A stretch of DNA of 12,341 bases from CAYRGG01 sp964423745 (GCA_964423745.1 CAYRGG010000092.1:1-12341), one strand, 5' to 3'. Counted from the first letter of the stretch, positions 1 through 8,500 are shown. Notes: generated by a model not told the origin, from the sequence alone. A program made the numbers and translations.

Positions 1-58
1 ATAGCTCATACCTGAAGTGTTGAGGGTTCATTGCCACTTTTTCAAGTGGTCTATTCAT
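1..58 (-). CDS. Partial ORF overlapping the end of the sctE-like gene
   Basis: An open frame starts with ATG at 58-56 and runs off the left edge. It begins MNRPLEKVAMNPQHFRYEL (19 codons visible). Its first 8 bases overlap the end of the preceding ORF (ATGAATAG contains both the start and the TAG stop), an arrangement typical of translational coupling. A second in-frame ATG lies at 31-29. It could be an independent small type III secretion gene, or the out-of-frame second half of the sctE-like gene: a helix-like stretch followed by NPQ and a second helix-like stretch would suit the second half of an SctE hairpin. No family can be assigned from 19 residues. That it is translated is inferred from the coupling and the lack of stops only. 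Confidence 0.35.
   Translation of the reverse strand, partial: MNRPLEKVAMNPQHFRYEL
34..49 (-). other. Six-base-pair hairpin with GAAA tetraloop
   Basis: On the minus strand CCACTT-GAAA-AAGTGG forms a perfect 6-bp stem with a GNRA-type tetraloop. It starts two bases after the TAG of the sctE-like ORF and lies inside the overlapping ORF, 18 bases after the A7 run. It could affect translation of the overlap. It has no T tract and so is not an intrinsic terminator. Confidence 0.5.
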
Positions 59-137
59 CCATAAGGGTTTTTTTATAAGTTCCATTTACGTCGTTTCGTA
101 AATCCTTTTCTAAGTCCAATGTGATTTTTTCAGTCAT
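51..137 (-). CDS. SctE-like type III secretion small protein, short or frameshifted
   Basis: This is a 28-codon ORF whose ATG (137-135) overlaps the sctD stop as ATGA. It is preceded by a strong Shine-Dalgarno AGGAG at 148-144 with 6-base spacing. The product begins MTEKITLDLEKDLRNDVNGT. The pattern L-x-LE-x2-L-x2-D-x2-G-x-Y near the N-terminus resembles the YscE/SctE family, small co-chaperones that keep the needle subunit SctF soluble in the cytoplasm, and the place right after sctD is that of yscE. Family members are usually about 65 to 85 residues, so this product would be less than half length. An A7 run (74-68) lies four codons before the TAG, and dropping one A opens the frame into the overlapping ORF. 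Either the gene is frameshifted, or the reading relies on slippage, or it is a true micro-ORF. The assignment rests on position and a weak motif. Confidence 0.45.
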   Translation of the reverse strand: MTEKITLDLEKDLRNDVNGTYKKTLMDE

Positions 138-1417
138 TGTTTACTCCTAAGATCATGTATTGCTTCTTTACCGTTAAAGGACAAAATAATTTTGTCAGGT
201 TGAATGGATTTGATTCTGTAACCATTTTCTAACGTTGTACCTTCTAGATATTTATGGCCTTCCTGAGTCACTAAATAGGGAATGTTACCCACGCTCACAC
301 TCCTAATGACTAATTGTGCTTGTGTTTGGATTCGATTGATTTTGCTATTTAGGATTGGGTTAACGCCGTAGCGTTGTCGAAAAGTTTGGATGATTCGGTT
401 GATATGGGATACTTCCAGGCTATTCAAGGACCCTATTACCGCAAGCTCGTCGCCATCCTGTTGAATGTGTACTTTTTTATCTAATCCCTGTCGGATGAGC
501 ATGTCCTTTAAAACATGCCGGCGCTTTTCCAACGTTTCGATATGTTGATCCTCAATGTGCAGAACACTGGGAATATCACGACGCAAGGTGGTCAATGCTT
601 GCTGCCAAACCAGGTCATCTTTGACATAACCAGCGACGACTAGCGTGCCTGGACCACCGTCGGTGACGTTTAACTCTCGCAAGCCTAAAGCCCGTACAAC
701 CGCATTGGCTGAATCCACTAAATTTTTTCTCACCCAAAGACGTTTTTGAACCTTGCCGGCAAAGGGTCGTAGCGTGTTATCGAGCTGTTGCTGTTGAGAT
801 GGGGTCTTTACATAACCTTGAACTTTGATACGGCCGTTTGATAACGGGATGACTTCAAGATTTGGGAAATTCAGATTCTCGACAAGTCCCTGTACTTGTT
901 CGAGGGGTGTTAGGGATACCAAAGAAGAGGGTTGAATGGGTTTAGTGTTGCCTTGGCCAATGACTACCAGCATGCAAGTTAATAACAATCCAGCGCCGCC
1001 CCAGGGGTAAAGCTTGATGAGTTGATGCCGTTTTGAGGTGTTTGGAGGTGTTGTCGTGCAGCCTGGTGTGGCGGTTTCAAAGGGAGGGAATTGGAGTTGG
1101 CTCCAATCGGATTTTGGCAAACCGATGCTAAAGTGAGTGGCGCCCACAGTGACAATTTGCAAGGGTTTCAGGGGGGCGCCGCCATAACTAACTGGTGCGC
1201 CTGCCACAAATAAGCTTTGCTCTATAGGTTTAGCGATAATGTCGTTGTCTGTAACCACTAGTTGCATATGGTGGGGTGCAATAGTTTGGTCGCTGATAAT
1301 AATGTCACAGGTATTGTCGCTGCCAATGGTATATTCACCAGGCCCTAGCAGCATTTCTGCGCCTTTGTGAGAACCCGAGAGGAACTTTAATAGATAGGGT
1401 TTTTTGAGAGACGTCAT
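134..1417 (-). CDS. sctD: Type III secretion inner-membrane ring protein SctD
   Basis: SctD (YscD/PscD/CdsD family) forms the outer of the two inner-membrane rings of the injectisome and joins the cytoplasmic sorting platform to the secretin. The product is about 427 residues, close to YscD. Residues 7-100 form an FHA-like domain with the characteristic G-x3-G...LGPGEYTIGSD start. Residues about 138-155 are the single membrane span (LLLTCMLVVIG core), preceded by KR and K on the cytoplasmic side. The rest is periplasmic, with ring-building (BON-like) repeats at about 170-360 and a C-terminal unit at about 370-425 (GNIPYLV...GYRIKSI) seen in the YscD/HrpQ group. A TTG (1423) and two ATGs (1420, 1417) are possible starts. 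I prefer 1417 because GGA lies 6 bases upstream. It follows the secretin-like gene by about 40 bases and its stop overlaps the next start. No disruption is visible. Confidence 0.85.
   Translation of the reverse strand: MTSLKKPYLLKFLSGSHKGAEMLLGPGEYTIGSDNTCDIIISDQTIAPHHMQLVVTDNDIIAKPIEQSLFVAGAPVSYGGAPLKPLQIVTVGATHFSIGLPKSDWSQLQFPPFETATPGCTTTPPNTSKRHQLIKLYPWGGAGLLLTCMLVVIGQGNTKPIQPSSLVSLTPLEQVQGLVENLNFPNLEVIPLSNGRIKVQGYVKTPSQQQQLDNTLRPFAGKVQKRLWVRKNLVDSANAVVRALGLRELNVTDGGPGTLVVAGYVKDDLVWQQALTTLRRDIPSVLHIEDQHIETLEKRRHVLKDMLIRQGLDKKVHIQQDGDELAVIGSLNSLEVSHINRIIQTFRQRYGVNPILNSKINRIQTQAQLVIRSVSVGNIPYLVTQEGHKYLEGTTLENGYRIKSIQPDKIILSFNGKEAIHDLRSKQ
144..148 (-). promoter_or_regulatory. Strong ribosome binding site for the sctE-like ORF
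   Basis: AGGAG lies 6 bases upstream of the ATG at 137-135, inside the last codons of sctD. It is the best Shine-Dalgarno match seen among the starts examined here and is the main evidence that the short ORF downstream is really translated. Confidence 0.7.
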
Positions 1418-1459
1418 CATCAATCCGATATTTATGTAATGGTTGGCATCATCGGGCAG

Positions 1460-2074
1460 TTACATGCGAATGATTCGCAGACCCCTAACGCGTCTCTTAG
1501 GTGGTGCAGAGCTAAAGTGGGTAATACCTTGCTTGTCTTTCCATTTATAAACTTTTGCAGTCATGTTCGGCTGTCCATCGTTGTGATCGAGATGATTGGC
1601 CATCTCTGCGGTAAGTTCTAAAAACCGTTTTGGACCCGACAGGTAAATCAATCCCTGATGGTCAATGGATCGAAAAGAAAAACGCTCATCGAGAATGTCC
1701 AGTTCCCGTAGAGATTTTTTAAAAGACTTGACAGACAACGACTTGAGTTTGATGGTTTTGGTTTGCATCTCATCGAGTCGATAGACATACAAAACATGAC
1801 CGTCGTAATACCAGGTCAAGTTATAAGCATCCACTAAACGCTTAAAAATGATCGCTGGTTCAAGTTCCGCAAAACTGATACTGATGACGTCTTGGATTTT
1901 TGTGCTCACCACCACGGGTATGCCCTGGCTCGACGAAAGGCTTTCCAGTACGTTACTCAAAGGCTCTTGGTTTGAATAATGAGAATAGGGCGTAGTAGGC
2001 CATTGCAATTCAGCGGCTTGTGCATTCAACGTGAAGAAGCTGAGTAGAATGAAAATACTTTTTACCGCTTGCAT
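1460..2074 (-). CDS. Secretin N0-N1 stub (SctC-like) fused to a DUF4124-like tail
   Basis: This is a 204-residue exported protein. Residues 1-20 are a signal peptide (hydrophobic IFILLSFFTL, cleavage after AQA). Residues 24-98 match the N0 domain of type III secretins: PLSNVLESLSSSQGIPVVVS, then YNLTWYYDGHVLYVY, nearly the wording of YscC. Residues 103-163 fit N1 (TIKLKSLSVKSF...LIYLSGPKRFLEL). Where N3 and the pore-forming secretin domain should follow (YscC has about 600 residues), the protein has a linker and then KVYKWKDKQGITHFSSAPP (174-192), which resembles the DUF4124 core. It ends cleanly with TAA about 40 bases before sctD, the normal position of sctC. It therefore cannot form a pore by itself. 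It may act as a periplasmic adaptor for SctD, work with a pore encoded elsewhere, or be a remnant of a full gene that gained a new end. Domain identity is firm; function is open. The ribosome binding site is weak. Confidence 0.8.
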   Translation of the reverse strand: MQAVKSIFILLSFFTLNAQAAELQWPTTPYSHYSNQEPLSNVLESLSSSQGIPVVVSTKIQDVISISFAELEPAIIFKRLVDAYNLTWYYDGHVLYVYRLDEMQTKTIKLKSLSVKSFKKSLRELDILDERFSFRSIDHQGLIYLSGPKRFLELTAEMANHLDHNDGQPNMTAKVYKWKDKQGITHFSSAPPKRRVRGLRIIRM

Positions 2075-2490
2075 AGCGTCCGCGCCTTTAATCTTGTAGA
2101 ACCTAGAATCGATAGCTGTTTTGTGAAACTGACAAAAGCCTATTGCAATTCCTAAGCTGACACAATTGAGCGTTAGCCTTATGTATTTGGTTTAGTACTA
2201 GGCATTTAGTATTAATCCGGTATGACTTATGGAGGGAAAAAAGACTATTTATCAGAGGGATAGATTTTTAGCAAAAAAATCGCATGGTATGTGTAAATAA
2301 ATGTTAGAACCTATTTTAAAAACCCTGCGACGTTCGTTGAATCAAGGCGCAGCCCCTTCGAGCAGCGCAGTTTACAGGCAGTAAATGAGCAGCGGAGAAG
2401 GGTCTGTAACGCAGAGTCAGCGGACATGAGCAGATTTTAAAACAGGTTCTTATATATTTCTGAACGTGTATAGTGTTGTAGGGCAATCCG
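2075..2490. other. Gene-free region between the Nudix gene and the secretion genes
   Basis: These 416 bases hold no convincing gene. The right half is taken up by the palindromic element described separately. The left part is AT-rich and must hold the promoter of the secretin-like gene on the minus strand. The best I can see is TTGTCA (2134-2129) with only poor -10 matches after it, so I do not call a promoter. No classic hairpin plus T-run terminator is visible after the Nudix gene. Confidence 0.6.
2307..2449. mobile_element. MITE-like palindromic element, 143 bp
   Basis: The ends are 15-base inverted repeats, gaacctattttaaaa (2307-2321) and ttttaaaacaggttc (2435-2449), differing at one base. 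TTA flanks both ends (2304-2306 and 2450-2452), as a 3-base target duplication would. Inner arms are also symmetric about the same centre at 2378: cccttc (2354-2359) with gaaggg (2397-2402), and tttac (2371-2375) with gtaaa (2381-2385). The element has no coding capacity, so it would need a transposase from elsewhere. It lies 41 bases beyond the Nudix stop and could fold in the transcript of that operon. Other copies in the genome would prove mobility, and this window contains no second copy. Confidence 0.65.
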
Positions 2491-2922
2491 TTAACAAGAG
2501 GGTTTGACGCCTATGACACTGTCGGCCCATTCTAAAATCGCCCGTACCCGGGGCGTCAGCATACGCCAGGCTTGGGTGCGAGTCACCCAACGATAATCGC
2601 TGTGTTCAGGACGTCCTAAGATGGGATTGATAGGCAGTTTGATGTGAAGAGTAGGGGTTTCAGCTATGTAATAGCGGGCGATTTTACGGCCATGGTTGTA
2701 GGGAGGGGTCTCTCTGTACACATGACCCCAACGAAAATCCAGTTGGGTAATCTCGGTTTCTTCTTGAACTTCACGGATAGCTCCGTCGAGGGGTGTTTCA
2801 CCCGGTTCCACCATGCCTTTGGGAAAATCCCAATAGTTATAGGCACGCAGCAAAAGGTACTTATGATGATTTTGTTGCCAGTTTAGGATGACTATTCCTG
2901 CTGACAAAATTTTTGCTGCCAT
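2491..2922 (-). CDS. Nudix hydrolase, Ap4A-hydrolase-like
   Basis: This is a 143-residue protein of the Nudix fold, which cleaves nucleoside diphosphates linked to another group. The Nudix box spans residues 36-58: G36, E42, R50-E51 and E54-E55 occupy the expected metal-binding and structural positions. The Gly next to the end of the box is replaced by Glu57 (ETEI in place of ETGI). The surrounding sequence (SAGIVIL near residue 7, YLLLRAYNYWDFPKG before the box, DYRWVT after it) is closest to bis(5'-nucleosyl)-tetraphosphatases such as human NUDT2, so hydrolysis of Ap4A or a similar dinucleotide is the best guess. RppH-type or other substrates cannot be excluded. It starts 32 bases after hemE with a weak ribosome binding site and is probably the last gene of the gltBD-hemE transcript. 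Confidence 0.85.
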   Translation of the reverse strand: MAAKILSAGIVILNWQQNHHKYLLLRAYNYWDFPKGMVEPGETPLDGAIREVQEETEITQLDFRWGHVYRETPPYNHGRKIARYYIAETPTLHIKLPINPILGRPEHSDYRWVTRTQAWRMLTPRVRAILEWADSVIGVKPSC

Positions 2923-2954
2923 CGTTCAAGTTCTTAATATATTTGAATTTTCAA

Positions 2955-4040
2955 TTAATCTAAATTTAATGACTGATCTCGGTGATAAGAAGCACTTAAT
3001 TCATGAACGGCATCCACTAGGAAACCCACATGGTCAGGATCTACCTGCGGATGAATACCATGTCCCAGATTAAAGACATGACCACTACCAGAACCATAAT
3101 CCGCTAAAATATGGGCCACTTCTTGATGAATACGGGATGGTGAGGCATACAGCGCACAGGGGTCCAAATTACCTTGTAAGGCTACGCTATCCCCTAATCG
3201 TTGCCGGACGTCACCGATATTCACAGTCCAGTCCAAACCTACGGCATCGCAACCGGTTGCCGCGATGGCTTCTAGCCATGGGCCACCGCCTTTGGTGAAC
3301 AAGATGACGGGAACCTGTTGATTCTCGTGGTGGCGCGTTAAACCATCAACAATCTGCTGCAGATAGCGCAACGAGAAGTCCCGATAGTGCTGGGGTGTAA
3401 GCACCCCGCCCCAGGTATCAAAGAGCATAATCACCTGGGCGCCAGCCGCCACTTGGGCGTTCAAATAGTCAGTGATGCTCCGGGCCACCATATCCAATAG
3501 GCGGTGCAATACGTCGGGTTGTTCAAACAACAAGCCTTTGACATGTGAGAACTCTTTACTAGAACCCCCTTCCACCATGTAGGTGGCCAACGTCCACGGG
3601 CTTCCCGCAAAACCAATCAACGGTACTTTGCCAGCAAGCTCCCGACGGATGAGGCGCACCGCATCCAATACATAGCCTAATGCGAGTTCCGGGTCTGGTA
3701 CAGCTAGTTTTGCGATGTCTGTGGATGATCGCAGGGGTCGCGAAAATAGAGGACCTTCGCCCTCCACAAAGGATAATCCTAAACCCATGGCATCGGGCAC
3801 CACTAAAATGTCTGAGAACAGGATGGCGGCATCCAGGGGAAAACGGGCTAAGGGTTGTAGGGTTACTTCGCAGGCTAATTCCGGGGTTTGACAGAGCTTC
3901 ATAAAACTACCGGCACGCGCCCGGGTAGCACGGTACTCGGGTAGATAGCGACCCGCTTGACGCATAATCCAAACCGGCGTGACGTCCACCGGTTGGCGTA
4001 GCAATGCCCGCACTAAGCGGTCGTTTTGGAGATTTGTCAA
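2955..4040 (-). CDS. hemE: Uroporphyrinogen decarboxylase HemE (TTG start)
   Basis: HemE removes four carboxyl groups from uroporphyrinogen III to give coproporphyrinogen III in haem synthesis, acting in the cytosol as a dimer. The 361-residue product has full family length. Signature one (VWIMRQAGRYLPEYR, residues 23-37) supplies the substrate-binding Arg27 and Arg31. Asp77 in FSDI is the expected catalytic aspartate. Signature two is GFAGSPWTLATYM (143-155). The start is a TTG at 4040-4038: the protein aligns from its first residue with E. coli HemE (TNLQNDR against TELKNDR), no ATG exists nearby, and AGGA lies 9 bases upstream (4053-4050). The next Met is residue 26, inside the active-site signature, so it cannot be the start. 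The gene follows gltD by 21 bases and is therefore likely co-transcribed. Confidence 0.95.
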   Translation of the reverse strand: MTNLQNDRLVRALLRQPVDVTPVWIMRQAGRYLPEYRATRARAGSFMKLCQTPELACEVTLQPLARFPLDAAILFSDILVVPDAMGLGLSFVEGEGPLFSRPLRSSTDIAKLAVPDPELALGYVLDAVRLIRRELAGKVPLIGFAGSPWTLATYMVEGGSSKEFSHVKGLLFEQPDVLHRLLDMVARSITDYLNAQVAAGAQVIMLFDTWGGVLTPQHYRDFSLRYLQQIVDGLTRHHENQQVPVILFTKGGGPWLEAIAATGCDAVGLDWTVNIGDVRQRLGDSVALQGNLDPCALYASPSRIHQEVAHILADYGSGSGHVFNLGHGIHPQVDPDHVGFLVDAVHELSASYHRDQSLNLD

Positions 4041-4061
4041 AAAAAATAATCCTATCTGGGT

Positions 4062-5474
4062 TTAAACTTCTAAATAATCCAATATACCTTCGCCGGCTTC
4101 GCGGCCTTCAAAGACGGCGGTGACTACCAGATCGGAACCCCGCACCATATCACCCCCCGCGAATACTTTAGGATTTGTGGTTTGATATTTAAACGGTCCT
4201 GTGGGCAACGCTTTAACGCGACCCCGTTCATCGGTATGGATGTCAAAGTCGTAAAACCAGGCAGAAGGACTGGGTCGGAAACCAAAGGCTATGATAACGC
4301 GATCGGCGGGAATCACTTCCTCTGAACCGGGCACTACTTCGGGAATACGCCGACCTCGACTGTCCGGGGGTCCCAACCGGGTACTACAAACCTTGACGCC
4401 TTGGACTTTGCTTTGACCGATGATCTCGATAGGCTGACGATTCCACAGGAACTCGACACCTTCTTCCTTAGCGTTGGCTACCTCGCGTTTAGAACCCGGC
4501 ATATTCGCTTCATCCCGTCGGTAAATGCAGGTAACACTGGCCGCGCCCTGACGGATCGTGGTGCGATTGCAGTCCATGGCGGTATCGCCACCCCCTAACA
4601 CCACCACCCGTTGGCCCTGCATATCGATAAACTGGCCAGCATCTTGTTCAATGTCCAAGACGCGGTTGACATTGGCGATAAGAAAGGGCAACGCATCGTA
4701 GACACCCGCTAACTCTTCGCCGGGAAAGCCACCCTTCATGGACGTATACGTACCCATACCGAGGAACACAGCATCGTAGTCATCCACCAGTTGCTGAAAG
4801 GGGATATCGCGACCCACTTCGGTGTTAAGCACAAATTCCACACCCATGCCTTCCATGATATCTCGACGTATTTCAAGGATTTCCTTCTCCAGTTTAAAAG
4901 GAGGAATTCCAAAGGTTAGCAGTCCGCCGATTTGGCAGTAACGATCATAAACCACGGCCTTGACCCCATTACGCACCAATATATCAGCGCATCCCAAACC
5001 CGCCGGTCCGGCCCCTATGATGGCGACCCGTTTATCGGTGGGCACTACGTTGGACATATCAGGGCGCCAGCCCTGTTTCAGCGCCTCATCGGTGATGTAT
5101 TTCTCAATGGACCCAATGGTGACGGCGCCAAAGCCATCGTTGAGGGTACATGCGCCTTCGCAAAGACGGTCCTGGGGGCACACGCGACCACACACTTCCG
5201 GTAGCGAATTGGTCCGGTGGGACAGCTCCGCCGCTTCAAATAGGTTGCCTTCGTCGATGAGTTGCAACCAGTTGGGAATGTAGTTGTGCACCGGGCATTT
5301 CCATTCACAATAGGGATTGCCACAGTGCAGACAACGTCCAGCCTGGGTAGCCGCAGTTTTGTGGTCATAATGACCGTAGATCTCATTAAAATTATTCACC
5401 CGGGTATGGGCGGTTTCTTTATCAGGATCTTGTCGAGGTGTGTCGACAAAAAGCATGGGTTTTGCTTTCGACAT
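4062..5474 (-). CDS. gltD: Glutamate synthase [NADPH] small subunit GltD
   Basis: GltD feeds electrons from NADPH through FAD and two 4Fe-4S clusters to GltB, so that glutamine and 2-oxoglutarate become two glutamates. The product is 470 residues, the usual size. Cys48, 51, 56, 60 (CLHCGNPYCEWKC) and Cys95, 99, 105, 109 (CGRVCPQDRLCEGAC) are the cluster ligands. GAGPAG at 154-159 binds FAD, and GGGDTAMD at 294-301 is the NADPH-binding motif. The C-terminal GGDMVRGSDLVVTAV is the second FAD contact. I chose the ATG at 5474 (MSKAKPM). A TTG 18 bases upstream would add six residues with no better ribosome binding site. It lies 48 bases after gltB, forming the usual gltBD pair, with no sign of damage. 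Confidence 0.96.
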   Translation of the reverse strand: MSKAKPMLFVDTPRQDPDKETAHTRVNNFNEIYGHYDHKTAATQAGRCLHCGNPYCEWKCPVHNYIPNWLQLIDEGNLFEAAELSHRTNSLPEVCGRVCPQDRLCEGACTLNDGFGAVTIGSIEKYITDEALKQGWRPDMSNVVPTDKRVAIIGAGPAGLGCADILVRNGVKAVVYDRYCQIGGLLTFGIPPFKLEKEILEIRRDIMEGMGVEFVLNTEVGRDIPFQQLVDDYDAVFLGMGTYTSMKGGFPGEELAGVYDALPFLIANVNRVLDIEQDAGQFIDMQGQRVVVLGGGDTAMDCNRTTIRQGAASVTCIYRRDEANMPGSKREVANAKEEGVEFLWNRQPIEIIGQSKVQGVKVCSTRLGPPDSRGRRIPEVVPGSEEVIPADRVIIAFGFRPSPSAWFYDFDIHTDERGRVKALPTGPFKYQTTNPKVFAGGDMVRGSDLVVTAVFEGREAGEGILDYLEV

Positions 5475-5522
5475 AGACTTTACCAATACCAATATTGCAA
5501 ATGACTGGAGCTGATGATCGTT

Positions 5523-8500
5523 TTAGGCAGCTTGACGCAGGGTATCCAACAGGCTTTCCAGTTCCGTGGCCTTGGGTTTTACCAGCCAGAACTTACTAGC
5601 GTAATAACGAAAATCCGCCAAGATGGTTTGCCCTCGTGTGCTACCCGTCTCTATCACAAATTCTTCGATGGCTGACCGCAGATAATTGCGTTGTGGCTCC
5701 ATGTTTTCCGTGACAATGCGGTGAATATCGATCAGCTCGCGATTGTAGCGATCCATAAACACGTTGCCTTCGTCTAAGACAAAGGCGAAGCCGCCGGTCA
5801 TGCCAGCGCCAAAGTTTAGACCGGTTTCACCCAACACCACTACCACGCCGCCTGTCATATATTCGCAACCATGGTCGCCGACACCTTCAACAATGGCATA
5901 AGCGCCTGAATTGCGCACCGCAAAACGTTCACCCGCGCCCCCTGCAGCCAACAGTTTGCCGCCGGTGGCGCCATACAAACAGGTGTTGCCGATAATAGGT
6001 GCTTCATGGCTGTCATACTGGCTATCCGGCGACGGATAAATCACTAATTTACCCCCTGCCATGCCTTTACCCACATAGTCGTTGGCGTCGCCTTCCAAGT
6101 ACATGTGCAATCCCCCAGCGTTCCACACCCCAAAACTCTGTCCCGCCGTACCTTGGAGGCGTAGCACAATGGGGTGGTCAGTCATACCCTCGTTGCCATG
6201 GCGGCGAGCGATTTCCCCGGATAACCGGGCGCCGATGGAACGGTTTACATTCTGCACCTGATAACTGAAAGTACCGCCTTGCTGACTGGTGATAGCCGGC
6301 AGGGCATCGACCACCATCTGCTCCGCCAATTCCCCTCTGTCAAAAGATTGGTTGCTAGGCGCTATGCAGTACTGGGGTCTATCGGATGTTAAACCACCGT
6401 CGGAGAGAAGCGGTGCAAGGTTCAGTTGCGCCTGCTTTGGTGTGCTTCCCGGCAAGATTTCTAAAAGATCGGTACGGCCGATCAAGTCGGCGAAGCGGCT
6501 AATACCGAGGCTCGCCATGATTTCCCGCACTTCTTGAGCGACAAACCGGAAGTAATTCATGACCTTTTCGGCATCACCCTTAAAGTGTTGCATCCGTAAT
6601 ATCTTGTTTTGGGTGGCAACACCAGTGGCGCAATTATTGAGATGGCAGATCCGCAGGTATTTACAGCCCATGGCGATCATAGGTCCGGTGCCAAAACCAA
6701 AACTTTCAGCGCCTAAGATAGCTGCTTTCACCACATCCAGGCCGGTTTTAAGGCCGCCGTCGGTCTGTAGGCGCACCTTATCCCGCAGATTATTAAACCG
6801 TAAAATCTGATGGGCCTCGCTAAGTCCGAGTTCCCAAGGAGAGCCTGCGTATTTCACGCTGGTCAATGGAGACGCACCAGTACCCCCGTCATACCCGGAT
6901 ATGGTAATCAGATCCGCATAGGCTTTGGCGACACCGGCGGCGATGGTGCCTACGCCAGGCTCTGCCACTAATTTAACGGACACCAACGCTTGTGGGTTGA
7001 CTTGCTTTAGATCAAAAATCAGTTGCGCCAGATCTTCGATGGAGTAAATGTCATGGTGGGGCGGGGGTGAAATCAGCGCCACACCGGGTCGTGAATAGCG
7101 TAACCGGGCAATTAACCCATCCACTTTATGGCCCGGTAATTGGCCGCCCTCGCCGGGTTTAGCGCCCTGGGCGATTTTGATCTGTAAGACTTCAGCATTC
7201 ACTAAATAATGAGGGGTAACGCCAAAGCGACCCGAGGCCACTTGCTTGATTTTCGACATGCGCAGGGTGCCGTAACGGGCTGGGTCTTCGCCGCCTTCGC
7301 CGGAGTTGGAGCGTCCGCCTAACTGATTCATGGCCATGGCCAGAGACTCATGGGCCTCTGGCGATAGGGCTCCTAACGACATGCCCGCCGAGTCGAAACG
7401 GGGCAAAATGGTCTCCATGGGTTCCACATCTTCCAGGGGAATGGGGGTTTTATCGGTGCGCCGAAGTTGCAAGAGATCCCGCAGGGTAGCCACAGGCCGG
7501 TCATTGACCAGTTTGGCGAACTTGACATAGTCCCTGTACTCACCACTACGCACGGCTTCCTGTAACGTCGTCACCACATCCGGGTTAAAGGCGTGGTATT
7601 CACCGCCGTGAATATATTTCAGCAAGCCTCCCTGATCGATGGCTTTCCGGGGTCGCCACGCGTCCCGCGCCAGCTGGTTTTGATCGTTTTGTAAATCCGC
7701 AAAACGGCTGCCTTGAATCCGCGACGTGGTGCCTTTAAAGCACAGCTCCACCACCTCATCATGAAGACCCACGATCTCGAACAGCTGAGCGCCCCGATAG
7801 CTGTTGATGGTGGAAATACCCATTTTGGAAATGATTTTGAACAGTCCTTTGTTGATGGCTTTCCGATAACTTTCCGCTAATTTAGTGGTGTCTTGCTCAG
7901 GGATCTCACCACTACGCACCATGCCTTGCAGGCTTTCATAGGCTAAATAGGGATAAATCAAGGTAGCGCCATAACCCAGCAATACGGCAAAGTGATGAGG
8001 ATCGCGGGCGGTGGCGGTTTCCACTACTAAGTTGACGTCACAACGCAACCCTTCGTCGGTGAGACGGTGATGCACAGCGCCCACCGCCAGCAGCGCGTGG
8101 ACCGGTAGTTTATCCCGAGCAATATGGCGATCCGATAACACCAACAGCACTTTGCCTGCCCGGGCCGCAGCGACGGCTTCATCACATATCCGCTGGACAG
8201 CCCGTTGCAATCCTTCTTCGGGGGCATAGTTGAGTTCCAGGTGATGGCAAGGGTAGCGCACAGAATCGAAGGTCAACAGGGCTTTAAACCGATGCTCTGT
8301 TAGCACCGGAGAGGTGGCCACCAAACGGGGGGCGAATTCCTCCCGTTCTTCGAACATATTGGCTTCAGCCCCCAGACACACTTCCAAGGACATGACAATG
8401 GCTTCCCGCAAAGGGTCGATGGGCGGGTTAGTCACTTGGGCAAACTGTTGGCGGAAATAGTCATACAGGGAGCGGGGTCGCTCAGACAACACCGCGAAAG

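Noticed and set aside
34..74. A7 run plus downstream hairpin as a -1 programmed ribosomal frameshift site.
   Set aside because: A -1 shift meets TGA within a few codons, and the 18-base spacer to the stem is long. Only loss of one A (or a +1 shift) opens the frame, so an indel or transcriptional slippage is the more sensible reading.
1439..1621. Plus-strand ORF of 60 codons opposite the end of the secretin-like gene.
   Set aside because: Antisense to a gene with clear domains and lacking any ribosome binding site or recognisable product.
2097..2104. tagaacct ahead of the secretin-like gene as a second copy of the MITE end.
   Set aside because: Only 8 bases match and the A/T-rich remainder of the terminal repeat is missing, so chance is enough.
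5078..5386. Minus-strand ORF of 102 codons inside gltD.
   Set aside because: It lies wholly within the well-supported gltD frame in another phase and has no domain; a shadow frame.
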